A program made the position numbers and the translations under genes. A DNA stretch of 64,000 nucleotides from positions 676,885 through 740,884 of the forward strand of contig VWZS01009631.1 in the NCBI GenBank assembly GCA_013397075.1. The letters are read 5' to 3'. The notes under the pieces were generated by a model. It saw only the letters and a program-made list of their open reading frames with translations. It had not been told where the DNA came from and did no database searches. Source of the stretch: Rhabdornis inornatus (lineage: Eukaryota > Chordata > Aves > Passeriformes > Rhabdornithidae). Below, piece by piece: positions 42,101 to 57,100 of this stretch (its first letter is position 1; every line of letters starts with the position of its first letter).

Positions 42101-45100
42101 CCAAAGAAAGCAACATCCACCAGGAAAATCACAACTCCTGTGTACCCAGGGGCTGTGAATGTACCACATCAGGTTCTTCTCTTTCTCCAGGCTTTCACAG
42201 CCTGGGCAGCAGAGGCACTTGACATAAGTAAGCCCTCCAGTACATCATCCTCCTGTGCACCACACTGATTTCAGTGACAGGATCCTTTTCAGTTCATGTG
42301 CAGGATGGAAGGCAAACAAGAGCTACACTATTTTGGCTGTCAGTGAAATATCAGAATGACCACATTAGTGGGCTGCTCCATAGGTGTCTGATTCTCTGGT
42401 CATCAACTGCTCAGTCTTGCTTATGCAGAGCAGGGAAAGGAACAACACTGAAAGGCAGCATGCCATTTTGGGGTGACAAAATTAAAAAGCATGTATCACT
42501 ACGAGTGTTCTATTACTGCATCTGTTCACCTTGAAACAATGACTAGCTGTTTCAAACATGGGCTTTTGAAAAGTATATTTAGAAATGGGCAGAATATAAT
42601 TCAATATTTTAAAAAAGATTACTAGTAATAAATTCAGTTTGACATTGGAATACACTACACTATTTTAGTACACTTTTAAATACAGAGTCAATTTCAAAGT
42701 CTAATATTTGAGACTTGAATGAAGACATTTTATGTTCTTATTTGAAATTTCTTCTCATTCTGTCTCCCCAAAAACTACACAAAGTCAACTCATTTGGGTT
42801 CCAAGGTGACACCATTTTGAATTGGAAGACACAATCAAGGAAAAGATTAGGGACAGGGTCTTACCTTTGGGAACCAGCTTCTAGAGTGATTGGGAAGGGG
42901 AGCTTATGACAGAAGTGTGATACAAAACAATTAAATAGAAAATAGTTAAATTTTAAATTTATGGAAGCAGAGGAAAAAATTCTCTTAGAAAATCACGCTG
43001 TGCTTGAATTTAATATTTTCTGATTCCTGTAGTAGCTCTGTAGCACAGATAAAATATTGTGGCTTCATTTTACTGGAATAAAATTTAAAATTATGTAACT
43101 GTTTTGAGTACAAGTGAAGTAGGCAGAAAAATGTAAAGAAATTATGCAATCATAAAATTATTTTCACTCCAAATATTATTAGATTGCATTCAGAATACTG
43201 GGTTCTTCAAACAGCTATTTCCAGGGCAGTGGTGATCACTTATTTTTCAAGAGGAAAGAACAAAAGCAAGCAGAACAAACACAACAGCTGTTGTGCAATA
43301 TCCAGGTGGAGGTTGGTGGTTCATCACACAAGCATCAGGCATGCTCAACTTCATTTTCCACTGGAGCATAACTAAGTACCATGCAAATATTTGTGATTTT
43401 TGTTTTTAAATAAATAGTGAATTTGTGTTTTGAGCTCCAAATATTACAACTGAACATAAGAAATGAAACTGCAAAATGCTAAAAATCTTTCTAATCCCTA
43501 GCAAAATATTCTAATATTGGTCTGATACCAATATACAAAGCATAATGAAGTAAAAAAATTAAGACCTTTTAGAAGGAAAGCTTGACTCCTTATCTTTTGC
43601 ATTCTCTGAGGATATCAACAGTGTCTTCCATACAGCAGTTTTTGCCATTTCATCAGAAATGTTTATCACAGATGGGTCATCTCTAGACAAGAGTGAAAGT
43701 AAATACACAATAAAACAATCAGCAGTCTTATTAAATATTAACTCAGTAAAGTCCTTGAAAACTGATAGTGGTGACAATAATGAAGTGCAGTGTAAGTTAA
43801 GAAATTGTTTAACTTAAGAAGTCCTGAACAATTACTTATGTAGTCTCTCAGAACATCCTAGCATTTAGTATTTTCTTCTTCCAACAGCAATTAATCATAG
43901 TAACTTCAATAAATTTTTTTGTGTAATTCCCAACTAATAAATAAGAGAAAAATTAAGAACTGTGAAATTAAATATTGCCCAAGATCTCACAGCATGAGAG
44001 TGGCATCATTGGATCAAACACAAATCCCAAAAAGGTCCTACTTATGTTCTGAAACTCCACCTACTATTAAAACAACTTTAAAAGCAATCAAAAGCCTTAA
44101 CAAAATAAAATATTTAAGAGAGCTAATAAAAATGCCCCAATTAAAGAAACTAATCAGTAGCCTTAAGTAGCACTTTGTAGCCATTATGTTCTTTTCTTTA
44201 CCTGGACTGCTCCAAAGATGTATTTATACACTTAGGAATAAAAAAATCTTGAATGTTTTAAGGGGTTGCTTGTACATTATTCCTGACTTCATGGTTACAT
44301 ATACTTGGCATTCAGTAGGCCCTCAGTAACTTTGCTGTTGCACATTTTGGGGAACCACTTTAACCACCAATATCTTGACTAGCTTTTAGCTACAGGACTG
44401 CAACCCTTACAGTACAGAGAGCCAGGTATTATCCAGGCAATTCTACCAACATCAACACACAATGGAGATCAATAGAGATCACACTGCAAGGTAAATTAAG
44501 CTACATATTGCTAATATAAATTCCAACAAAAAGGTATGGACAAAACAAGGAAAAAAAAACCAGAGCATCATTAGTGTGATGAGTCAAAAGGAATAGGCCA
44601 GGCTTGTTCAGAGACACAGTTACAAATCTCCTGATTTGCATTTGGAGACATTAGGGTAACTGTGTTAAAATGTTAGAGAGAAGCCAGTCTAAGATGGTGT
44701 TCCTATGAACTCACATTAATGCAGAGGTTACTGTCACCTGATATTTCAAATCTTTTATGAAGAATTTCTTTCTGAAGACTTTAAATTACATTAATTCCTT
44801 ATGGGCTGGCAACATGTATTATTACTGTCTATAACACAGATGCTTTTTTAGTTGTGTCAACCGTGCATTATGCCTCACCTACCTGGGACAGCTCTTGATT
44901 CACTCATTATCTTACATAATAGGATTTAATCAGAATGGTTTAGAAAGTAATAAGTACTGTAAGAACCTAGTTTTTCTGCAGCATGTTCAAAACGTTTCCT
45001 GGATCCCTGCTTGCATCAGGGTGAAGGGTTTGACCTGCTCTACATCTTCCTTTTGCACTGTGCATGTCAGAAGCCAAAGTTCATTGTGAACAGTCTGATC

Positions 45101-48100
45101 CTGCAGTCCTGCCCAATGGAAAACTTCCAGCTAGTGTGTTTTCTTCCTAGGGATCATGTAGAAAGACTAGAAAAGGGCTGACCTTGTCAGATGCTGCAGT
45201 GTATGGTTCAGTTCACCTATCTGTACCAGAAAAGCATCCTCCTGATATTCAGTAAGCATTAAGAAGAAATATTGTGACATGTTCACTTTATTTAATGGCA
45301 ACTCACCTAAAAGAGGAAAGGTATATTTTACCTGTAATGTCCTTCTAGTGGTAACTGAACAGTCCCTTCCTCTTCCATTGCTAACATACTTTGCTCTTCC
45401 TAGAACAAAGGAATTTAGACATGAGACAGGATATGAAATTGTGAAAAGTGAAATTTTTGTACTGTAATCATCTTTCCATTTTTAAAATATTAAGTATTTA
45501 TTTGAAGTTCTTAAAGTAAGATACTTTTCAACTTTTACTTTAAATAGTTGGCATTTAAAGCCTTCTATTTTACAAGATGTATCTTCACTTAATGCTATTT
45601 TCCAATGTCAAACAGAGCATTGTTTTGTAACAATAAAGAGGAAAATTAGTAATAGTGAGTGAACAACTGTCTGATGAATTTTAAATAATATTGATTACCG
45701 GATATAGGCACTGATGTTTACGAGCAAAAATTAAGGAAGATTATTTGTTTGCACACACAGTTTTAATACTGATAAAACTGATTTTATTACTGATTTTTCA
45801 GTGAAAGGTAGTGAAACAAGAGACCCAAAACTAGTTTTCACTTGAAGAGAATTAGGAGATGAAGCTACCAAAAACCTTATGTAAAGTAATTGCAAATTTA
45901 GCAGATCTGTCTTAGCAGGAGGGGAGAAGAATAGAACACCTCTCAAGCACCATGTCCTGCCTGCAAGAACAAAGGAAAACAAGTCCTCCAGAAGAGGATT
46001 CTCAACGTCCACACCCCTTAGGTCAGGATAACCACAGCTAGGAGGTTAACAAGTCTTGGCAGGAACGTGACCATCAAACCCTGCTCTAAATTGTTGCAGT
46101 GTGTGTGAGCCCAACAGACCCCTGGAGAACTCCACAGCTTTCTTCCCTTCATTAGATGGCTTTGTAACAGTTTTCACTAGTGCCTGTCTGAAAGCATGGG
46201 TTGGCTAAAAAGAGAATTTATCATTTTCTGGCAGATCACCAAAGCCTCACATGCATCAAAAACACTGATTGTTGGTATTAGCTGCAAGACCCAGTAGAGT
46301 TTTCCAAAATAGTAGAATTTAATTTCTCTCTGCTCAGAAATTTGTTTCTTCAATGCTTTATTACTACAACTATTTCAACAGTCACAATATTTTTTTTCTT
46401 CAAATGTTAAAGTCCTTTGTTCATTCTTGTCTCAGAAAGACTTCATTGATTAACATCAAAGTGGCTTCCAAAGGAGGTCTGTGAGGAGAAGGCACGTATC
46501 ATATCCAGTAAAAATGCACAAAGCTCTGGAAAAAACATGGCCTAAAAATATAAAAACAACTTAAGTGATGAAATTAGGATCCAATCAAGTAAGTTTCAGA
46601 TCCTGTCAACTATATTTCTGAATATTCTTGTGGGTAGAATACTTCTATTTTTAAAAGCTGTGTGATCGCAACTCTCCAATTAATTCCTTAGGCTACATGT
46701 CAGAAGTTTTTTATTACTAGTTAATTTTGTCATTTCCAGGCTTCACAGCTTCATAAGTTTTTGACAGTTGAACAGTTTTAATAATAGCTCTAAATATTTA
46801 GAAATGCCAAAATATGTAAAAATAACCTCTCAAAATAGACAGTGAATGAAATAAAATCACACCAGTAGATTATCCCAGTTTTGTTTTCTGGTGCCATCCT
46901 ATCAAGCAAGGGCAGGAAAGTGACATATAACCAAAACATAAGGATAGCAAGGAAGTCTTTCCAATAACCAGACCCAAAGAAGAGAGCTACCTTGGTTACT
47001 TCTGGTTACTCTGAATTGTGATGACAACACACACCATGATGAAACAACTCTCTGGTCTGCTTTGATTCAAGGGAGAAAACAATGACTCACATATTTTAAT
47101 TTCAGCCTGGTAATTTTACAGGCTCATACTAAATAGTAAATAATCGTCTTGATGTTTCTTATAGGTAAAATCTTTAAATGACAGTATATTGAATGTGTCA
47201 AGGAAATCTAAAGTTCTCCAGGTTAGAGGCAGGGAGTTTTCAAAGGTCACAGAAGAATCAATCCTGAAGGCAGAGTAATCTAGTTTGTATAGTTACACAC
47301 TCAAATTATTAGCTCGTGTACTATTTCTGCAAATAAAGCTACTAATGGGAATCCTTCACACACACATTTCACTGGTCTTGGATCATGTCTCAGGGCATCT
47401 CTAAGGATGATTTTCAGGTTGATAAGGAATTATCTGAAATGCATATTCTTTGAAATAAGATGAGGAGTCCGGATCTGTAACAGCCAACAGGGTGTTAATG
47501 CCACAGGATGCAAGTCGGAGTCAGAGCATCTGGTTAACTGGGTTAGCAGTGTCTCTGACCTTTTCATTGCAGAGTCACAGTGAATTGTTTCTGTAGAAAC
47601 AATTTACTGCCAAACAGAAGGATAGCTCTGGCCCAGAGTGTAACTGGGGCACTGCACAGGGTAATGACATTGCTGAGCAGAAAGGGCACAGAGTGATGCC
47701 CTGTGCCCTGTGTAAGGCTCAGAGGTAGCTGGGACATTCAGGGCCTTAAATTCTGCACTTCTTATCATCTCCTGCAGGGATGAGACCCAGCCCAGTGCAG
47801 CATCCAAGTGTCCCAGGGCTGGGACCTGAGGGCTTTCCTACAGGCATAGTTCATCTCTGCACACCCTCTGAGTGGGTCTCAGAAGTAATCCCCAGCAGTA
47901 CTGTGGATAATATTTTATATGACAGTATGGCAGCCTGAGAATCTACATCCCCACCTAGGCCTATCAGATTTGTAACCTTAAAAGCACTTTTGCAAAATAT
48001 GACAATATTACACTTAGATACTGTTAACAAGTCTGCCTGGTTCATGGAATGTGCCTTACAGAATTTTCTCTGAATGTCCAAAGGAGAAATTGATAAATTG

Positions 48101-51100
48101 CTACACACAAAGAACCTTGAAATCATGACCCACCTCTTTCTCAGCATCTTCCAGTTTCTTTTTCTTGCTCTCAGGCATCAAATCATCTAACCAACTGAGC
48201 TCTCGCTTGGTAAAAAAGAAATCCATGAGTTTTCGGACAAATACCAAAGCTAGGACCTGCAAAGATATTAATTCAAAGAATTAGGAAATTAGGCAAATAA
48301 AACAGACAAATACACTTGTAGAGGAATACTTCCAAAAGTGACCAGTTTGTAGCTAGAATTTTATCCTTTAATTTTAATAAGCTAACAGCTGCTATTTCTT
48401 TGCTCAAAGGAAGCATGGCTTGAAGCATTTTGCAATCACTGATGTCAGTAAATATCTTCTATTTTCTATTAGTGAAATCATCAGAGAAATCACTTAAGCA
48501 GAAGACCATCTTTATTTCTCCCAAGACACAGAACTGTTAGGCTCCTCAGTTCAATAAGCAGTCTTCCTCAATAAGTGGATGTTTTTTTCTGTAACAAGAT
48601 TTAGTAATATTCCTTAAATAAAAAATATCAAATACATTTTAGTATTTTTCTTTAAGAGAAGAATTTTCCCTAAGAGAATATAACTTGGGATATCTACACA
48701 TAGGACTCAAAATAGGTTAAATGTCAAATTTTTCATTACTTAATACATTTTAAATTGTCCTTGAACACAGAATCAAAGCATTATTATAATTAACTGCCCG
48801 AAATTATTTTTTCTTTTGTTATAATTATCCTCAAGTGAAAAGGGATTTTTAAATGAAATAAATTGCATACCATCATAGGAAAGACAATGGCAGCTCTTGA
48901 AACCTTTATAATCCAGAGAAGCACAAGACAGCTCAGCTGAATTATAGTGAAGAGATGGACCTTTCTGAGAGGAACATGCCTTAGATAAATAAAATCTGGT
49001 TGGTGCTTTGCAGGCATCCAGAATAACTTTATCCTGTCAAAAAGCTGAAAGAGAGAAAAAGTTTGGATCAAAATGAGGTGTAGGATCATCTATGTTGGCA
49101 TTCACACACTGCCTAACAGATCTTGTTATTAGGCAGGATAGGCTTGTTACTCTAAAGTCAAAAACTACATTATTTTAGCAGCACAGAAGAGACTTCCTCA
49201 GTTAAAACCATAAACCTTTATTCTGGACTAGTCTAGCAGTGGCAAAGGACTTGTCTTCTCACCACTGAGCCACTAGAGTACAAATGAGAAACGTGCTATT
49301 TAAGAAAAGTTTAATTACTTCATACTTCATTTCTGTTTTAATACAGATGTGTCTCCCTCGTTTGTACTGCAGATGTGCTGAGACATTGAATTCTGCTGAA
49401 TTACATTCTATGTAGCCATACTGTAGGGAATACCCTGTTTATTGGATGTTACACACAAAGAAAGTGGTTACTTTGAAATAACACTGCTAATTGTGAACTC
49501 TTAACATTAGGCAAAGCCAGACTTCGGAGTGGTCATGAATTAGTTGTGAATCCAACTGAAGGGAAGCTGGTTGATCCTGCTGGGCATATGCACTGTCAGA
49601 CTGCTTGCCCAATACATCCTAGAGTCGTTTTTCAACAACTGAGCTCTGTCTCCTTTAGCACATAAAAAGCTGCTCACGGAGGGACCTCTGCAGTCTTTTA
49701 TTTCCTATGAATCAACAACTTTTCTTTTACTTCACCAGACACTTTATCTCAGGCTGTTTTCTTCTCCATATTTCACTTTATTCACAAAACCAGAAACAGA
49801 AAAAAAAAAAAAGGGAACGAATGCCAGAAAGCTGACTGCCATGCTGCTAGCAATGTATGTGAGGGTTTCCTATTTTTCAGGCCTATTTGGCTCCATACTG
49901 ACCTGAGACATTTGTGTCATGGCACAGTCATGATGGTGATACACCAATTCTCCCTGCATGGATGAGCCATGCTATATTCACACAGCCTTCAGCAATGTCA
50001 AGTTTTGAAAATTTTTATTGAGCATGTGCAAACTGCATTTTTTAAAAGGCTTACAATTTGGCCAGATTTGAGCAGATTTCTTTCTCACAGAAACAGCAAA
50101 AAGCACATCCTCCCACAAAACCCATCTTATCAAATCTCCATTCCTTGTCCCAGCATGGGGGAGGGAGATAAGGAGGGGGATGCTATCACTTTTCCAAGTA
50201 AAGATAGCCAGATTTCAGCATGCCTTAAAAACACTCCTCAATAGTGCAGTGTGCTTTCTTATACCCCTGTTCTGAGAAACAGATGAACCATATTAAATTG
50301 AAATTATTCAAACCTCAGTAAAAGCAAAACTGCACTTCTGAGAATATCAACCCAAAGCATAAGAGATAGGCAGAATTATAAAAGAAGAGTATCTGAATAG
50401 AGACCACCACTCAAAAAAAAAAAATTCCCAGCTTTGCTTATAAATGGAGGTAACTTGCAATCAAATATAATGAAAAAACAATCAAAAATTTTCTTTGCTT
50501 TTTGTATTTGACCTTTTGCACAGTGTAACTTGTGTTTTCATCATGTGATTGTTCTTTCTCAATTGTCTCAGAAAGTGTGTTGATGCCTCATGGGCTGGAG
50601 GATTTGACACTGTGCCATTTAATGCTGCAATAAGCCAGGAGAAACAGAACACAGTACAGCCCCAACCTGAATGCTGGAATGCTTGGCTTCTGCCAGCTAC
50701 TCCTACTTAAGGCCACTGCTGGAATGCTGCCTTTCCACTTGACTTGGCCCTTCATCCCTGAAGTACTGTGGCTTGCAACAGTTTCCCCTCTCTGCCTGGA
50801 TTGTTTATTTGCACAGAGAAGACCTTCAAAATTTCACTTATGTTAGTTTTAGGGCAAGTCAGCCCTAAAGGCAAAGTTCAAGATACATGTAGCCCTGCAA
50901 AGGAACTTGGAAAAGGCAGCATGCAAGCGAGTGAATGGGGAGGCAGCAGAGAGGAAGAGCCCCTGATAGGTATTACTCAGTTTTTAGGCTCAGAAAAATT
51001 CCCTTGTAACAAGAGAGAAGAAAAAAAATCACCACCCAAAAAATAGGGGGAAAAAAAGAGCATATTACCTAAAGGGAATACTGTATTTAGAGAGAATCAA

Positions 51101-54100
51101 TTTTCGTTTTTAAGTGAGTCACTTTCAAAAATTTAAGATTGGCAACATTCCTTTAAGATTATACACAAAAGTGAATACAATATTATAATAAGAACAGCTA
51201 TATTTTTTATAAAAAGCATTGTCAATAACACAGTCATCAAAAACCCATTTTACCTGAATTCCCTTCAGAGATGAAGCACCCATGTAAAGAAACACTCCAT
51301 AAAGTACTGGCATAGGAATAAACTGCACAAACAAGCAGAGAAAGGGAAGAGCATATTAAATACTACTTAACAATTTTAAATGCTTCTAGAAAGACATTCA
51401 AAACAGTTGAAATACAAAGTGCCATATGCCTGCATTAATCAGACAAGTTGTAAATTCAGAGTCACTCAATTATAAATTAATAATGTTTCTCAGAGTATAA
51501 AACAAAAGAAGAATCTGGCTCTGTATATTTATTTTCCTCTCATGGCCAGTTATTACAATATACTTAATTCCCTATTAATAAAATTAACAGAACTACACAA
51601 AAACATGAAAGCCTTAATTGATACTTAAATTCTTTGCTTTAAAGACCACTCAGAAAAATGTTCAAGAGCCACAAACTTTCTGCTAAAAGTAATATTTTGT
51701 GTTGTAAGCATTAAAAAATGGATGAATGATTTTATGGAATGGTTTTTTAAGAGACTATTTCAAATGTTCAGGTTCTCAGCAAACACTGTGTAGGCAAATG
51801 AGCATTTCCATAGATAAGAATCTGTCAGAAATCCTAAATGCACAAAATGCACATTCTGTGTTTTTCAAAGTGAAGGCATTATTATATACTTAATAAAATA
51901 CTGCTGGGAAGTACAAGTTCTAAGAGCTTATTGCCCTCACTGCAACAGTATGCAAGACTAAGTAAGTTCTGGTTTTACTAAAGCCAGTGCCAAAACTCTC
52001 ACTGGTTTCACAGAGGCCAGATAATACTTTAAAAAGTATTAAGTGTATACATGGTATTATATATAACTAGACACCCTTTTTCAGGACAGTGGTGAGCTGT
52101 CTTGAGTATTCAGGAAGCATGAGATAATTTTCATGTTCATTTCCAAGAAACGAACCATAGAACTTCTCTTGCAACTGTGGAAATATTTTTTAATTACTCG
52201 GAAACCACAAAGTGTTTTTAAATTATCTAAATAAATTTTCAATTGGTATAACAAGACTGTTTCATGATAATTTGCCACGGGCCCAAAGTATTGACAAAGT
52301 GTTGATCTTCATCTACTACAGCTCATGGCAGAATTTCCTTTGACTTCACTGAGGCCAGATTTTCATTACAAGGTTTTTATTTTTAAAAATGCTAGAAGTC
52401 CCTAGGCACTTTATTAAGCAAAATTAGAATTCCACTTTAGACTCCCATTATGCTAGTTAGTAATGTGCCTGGAAAGAGTATTCATTAAATAATGCAGTAA
52501 CAACAGTGAAATGTTCAATGCAGTGTTCTTTGACTTTCCCCTACTCCCCCAAATTACCTTTAGAATACTTGTCAAAAAGACAGATGAGCCCATAAGGATA
52601 AAAATCATGAGCCCTGTGACTCTCTGCTCCCGGATTCCAAGAAATTTTGGCTGCTCCCCTGGAGCGGAGCACTCTGACTCCAGTTTTAAGCTGTTCACAT
52701 GGGAAATAGAGAGGACAGTGGCTGCAACAAACCACGGCAATCCCATAATAGAGCACACACCAAGCATCACTGCCACCATGAGTAGGTCGAGGTGGTATCC
52801 ACATCCTTTCTGTTAAAAAAAGTAAGGACAGAAAGAAGATGTAAAATGACATCTGAATTAAGGAGAACACTCCTGGCAGGCATTCCTAATGAACAGCTAG
52901 AGACAATTAAAATTTTGAGACTCATAGGAAAAAAATAGCTTCCTTTTATGTGTTATCCAGGTTGGGTCAGTGGGAATGGCAGACTAGTTATCTAAGGGGA
53001 ATTTAGACTAGTTCACACTCAGTTCACTGGACTCCTTCCAGTTATGAGTTCAGTGTACCGCAAACCCACTCTAGAGTGGGCACCAAGCAGCTCTCCTGCT
53101 TGTAAAATCAATGCTGGTAAGGCACTGGAAAATACATACATTTTCTGTTTTAACTAAGTCTCATCTTAACAGTAAGCAGAATATCCAGCTGGCTGCCAAC
53201 TTAATTAATTAATTAATGCCACTGCATTAATCTTACTAGACCCTCCATCCATTCTTACAAAGAGGTGGAGAAGTATGTATTTTTATTGGTCCCTACATAA
53301 CAATCCGTAACATTTGCAAAGTCAGTTTATGCTAGAAAGGGCCATAAAACCACACTGATCCTTCTAAAGTCTTTTTAAGATGGTAAGCACATGATACACA
53401 TTTTCACTAATGTACTTTCCATCTTAGATAAGTGCAGATAGAAAATAAGATACATTAAATTAAAATATAAAATCGGGTACTGGTTTATTGGTTTTCTTAT
53501 TCAAACATAGCATCGTAATATTCATAGGAAAAGTCAGCACAAAACCTTTGGGTTTGGATCACTTCTGTAGTGGTCAAATGCTACATAAATTCTCCAACAG
53601 GTGGATAATGGTTTGCTTTTGTGCATAAAACCCTTTGGCCGAATCTTAGATAAATTTTAAAACCTGCAGTTACGACCTTCACTTGAAAAAGAAAAATGCA
53701 TCAAGCTTGGTTCTATAGATATCTGCTACCATAGCTGAGTAGGATATTTCACTTCCATTTTAGCAAGTATCCAGGACCTCCTCACAGCTGCAAGCAGCAG
53801 CTCAAGCTATTTTCCTTTAAAAAGTCAGGTAGTTAGCCATCTCCACAAAACTTTGCAATATGGCAACAAATCCAGTGTCATGGTCTGGTGAAACAGCGAT
53901 GTTCATGCAAACAATGTGAATATGTTGAACCATAATTTTGCCTGTAAACCCATGCAAATGCCTTTTGACATAAAAAAAGTAACTAAACTAAACTTGGAAG
54001 GGTTTGCTACAGAGACTGCCAAAAGCTGAAATGTGCACTATCCAGAATTTGCTATGGGAAGTATAAAAAAAGAGGGGAAAATGAGTTGGAAGCAAACAAA

Positions 54101-57100
54101 TCATTTCTTTATGAAGACAACTTTTACTTCTAAAATGGGAAGCGTCTGGGTTTATGAAAATGTAAGCCACATATCAAAGTGAAAATGCCATCTTATTTGC
54201 TTACATTATTTAAAAAGGGGGAAAAGTAAAGAAAATGAAGAGAATCAACTCCAGCAACCTTCCCTCACTCCCCAAAAGTGCTTATGAATCTTACCTCCAA
54301 GACACATCTTGACAAACTCGGAGAGGTGTCAAACACAGATATTAGTTGCAGGCACAATGCACTCAAAGAAAGAGTTTAATTCTAAATCCTAACAGAGACA
54401 CCTTTTTTTACCTTCTGACACATTTATGAGGAATGTATCTGCTAATGCATACAGAATCCGAGAGCATTTCCTCACATTCATACATGATCTGAGGAACCTG
54501 ACATATGGGAAGAAAAGGAAGCATAGCAACAGGTGATGCTACACCAGACCCCAGCAAAACTAAAACGCAGCAAGACAAGGGGGCAGCCAGGAGGACCATC
54601 TGACTCCCAGATGCCAGTGCTGAAAAAACACATTCCAAAGCTTGGCAGCAAATTCCTGCATCTGTCAAGTTAACCACATGCAATGCTATGGATTGACATG
54701 AAGAGCCAGGCTGACAAAGAGGGCAAAAAAAGAACATATCAAATGTCACAATCATCCAAGAAGAGGCAATGCAAAGTGAAGGTTGCAAATGCATTTGCTA
54801 AAGCAACTTGGGATTGGATTGCTGCTTATTAAAAGTATGTCAAAAAAAAGCCTAAGCTTGCTGCATATACATGTACAGAAACCTGCTGCTAGATTTTGCC
54901 CAACAGTTTTTCAGAGGGGTGATGTCCCTTTTTCTCTCTCCATCTGTAGGCAACTAAAGTGTTAGAGAACAGAGCAGGAAGTTGTCCTATGTTGTTTTAA
55001 GAACCCATTGTGCCTCTAAGGCTCAGTTTTATTCTTCCCCCTTCTTTAATATAGGAAGGGCATATAAAAAAAGGATGGGTAGAACCACAGAGAAGGGTGG
55101 AGAGAGGGAAGAAAGACCTTATATTACAAAATAACCCCTAAGTAGCTTTTAAAAATCCAATCCAGTAGAACAACACTGTCAATACCTGAAGAGGCAAATG
55201 TTATTGTAATATTTAAAGAGATTATTAACTTAAAGGCATTTTTTTTGTTTGAGTGAATGAATCCTACTTCTACTAAAGCACTGAAGGTAGCACTTTCTTA
55301 ATTCAGAATTTGTATTCCAAATGATATTCATAGTTTTCTGTATGGCAGTGGGTCACTGACACAGGGCACAGGTACTACACAGACCAAAAAAGAAAAATTA
55401 AAATTAAATTTTAAAAGCATTAAAATTTAAAAATTTAATACCGATGATATATAACAAACTAACATACTCAAGTAGATGGATGCAATTACATAATCTGAAG
55501 CAGAAAACAACAGTGAAAGCATAAATTTTGACTAAGTACCTTTAGTTTGTGTTCTTTTCTATTGATAATAACAGCTGTGATCTGCTGGTCCATAAAGATA
55601 AGGATAGTACAAAGCAGGGCTGGAATTACGGCAGCTATCACTGTCCACCAAGGATTCGGCCCCAAAGGAGTAATAAACCAGCCACGATCATCTCTGGTGG
55701 GCTATAAAAAGAGTCATGCATGGCCAGTCAGAACTGTAAGGGTTATTTACATTTCAATTTCACAAGAATACCTACAAAACATTCTTAGGATATGTCTTCC
55801 TTTAAAACCAGTCTATATAGAGCAGTAAACTTCCTCAGATGCCAAAACAAGAAATTACATATAATAAAATCATCTGGATTATTACAGACTTGGTTGCACT
55901 TGACACAGTAAACCCAAAATTTGGAGGAAGCCCCAGAACATTACAGTAGTCTAGGATTTGGGTGATTTGAGCCTTGTTAATCTCGGCAGAGATAACATTA
56001 GGAAGCAAGAAGGGGCCTGATGGGACAGGTTCACTTAGATGATTCATGAATCAGAGAGGTTGCATAATACCTTATGAACACAAAAATTTTAAAATAGCAT
56101 CACTACTCCCTGATGAGGATGATAATAAAAAATTATAAACCCATCATAGTGGATTACTTTTCAAAATTATAAAGCAGTGCAATTTATCAACAGCTTACCT
56201 TAAAAGCATTTGGAACCTGAAGTTTTGGTGATGGAATTCCAATGGCATAGTCAATTAAAACCATGGACAAAATCGTAAGAAAGACAGCAAAATCGCTGAC
56301 AACAGAGCGTACCTATGATTGTTGAGAGAAATTACAATTTTAACTAAAACATTCTCCTCACTGTTTTAGTACAGCTTACAGCTTTACCTTACAGCTAAAA
56401 CCATGCTTATTCTGATACAAGTTTCTAACAGAGGAAAGGTGCACTGTAATTTACAATGCAGACAAAATTCATACTTAGACATGACTAATGCCAACTTTTG
56501 AATTGAAATAATGGCACACACCTTTGTTGGGAAGTACCGGCTGGTTTTGAACTGCTTCAGTGTGGATGAGAGTGTCACTGTAGAAAAGAAAAGGATGACA
56601 GACCAGAAGAGGACATCTGGAACATAAGGGCCATCATGACCACAGGCTCGTCCAACAAACTCACCATGAAACTTTTTACATTCCTATCAGGAAGAGAAAA
56701 ATAGCATTGTTCTAAAAATTATCCATGCTTACACTAACATTTTTTTCCAATTTATTTGCTAAATTGCAAGCAAATTGTATTATTAGAAATAGTAAAACAA
56801 TTTCTAGATATTTATTCTTTTAAACCTCAAAACCCACTATATGTGTATCTAGTCTGCATGGAAAATTCTCAAAGCAATCTCTTTTTTAGCCATATTAAAT
56901 GATGAAGTCACTAAGATATACCACAAATGAAGTCATTCATATTAAAACAGGGTTTTTTTTCAAACTCAGCAAGTACACTGATTTATTTTCTGTGTAAAAA
57001 TACACATTTATGCTTACTGACAGTCTCCAAGTGTGGAAAGCAAAGTTCAAAAGGCACAAAGAGAAAGGCTGCTCCTGGTGCATTCCCAAGAACTGCTTTT

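Larger units (their letters stand above)
43683..45331 (-). other. SLC4A10 intron with ancient SINE/LINE relics
   Basis: Contains a probable MIR core at about 43945-44040 and an MIR/L2-like 3' tail at about 44303-44340. The rest is AT-rich. Confidence 0.6.

Noticed and set aside
52511..52870. Overlapping frames of 101 and 109 codons
   Set aside because: Shadows of the 84-codon SLC4A10 exon, which is in another frame.
54408..54794. 128-codon minus-strand frame as a novel exon or gene
   Set aside because: No similarity, no start context, no splice sites in register with the SLC4A10 exons. Length alone is expected by chance in 64 kb.
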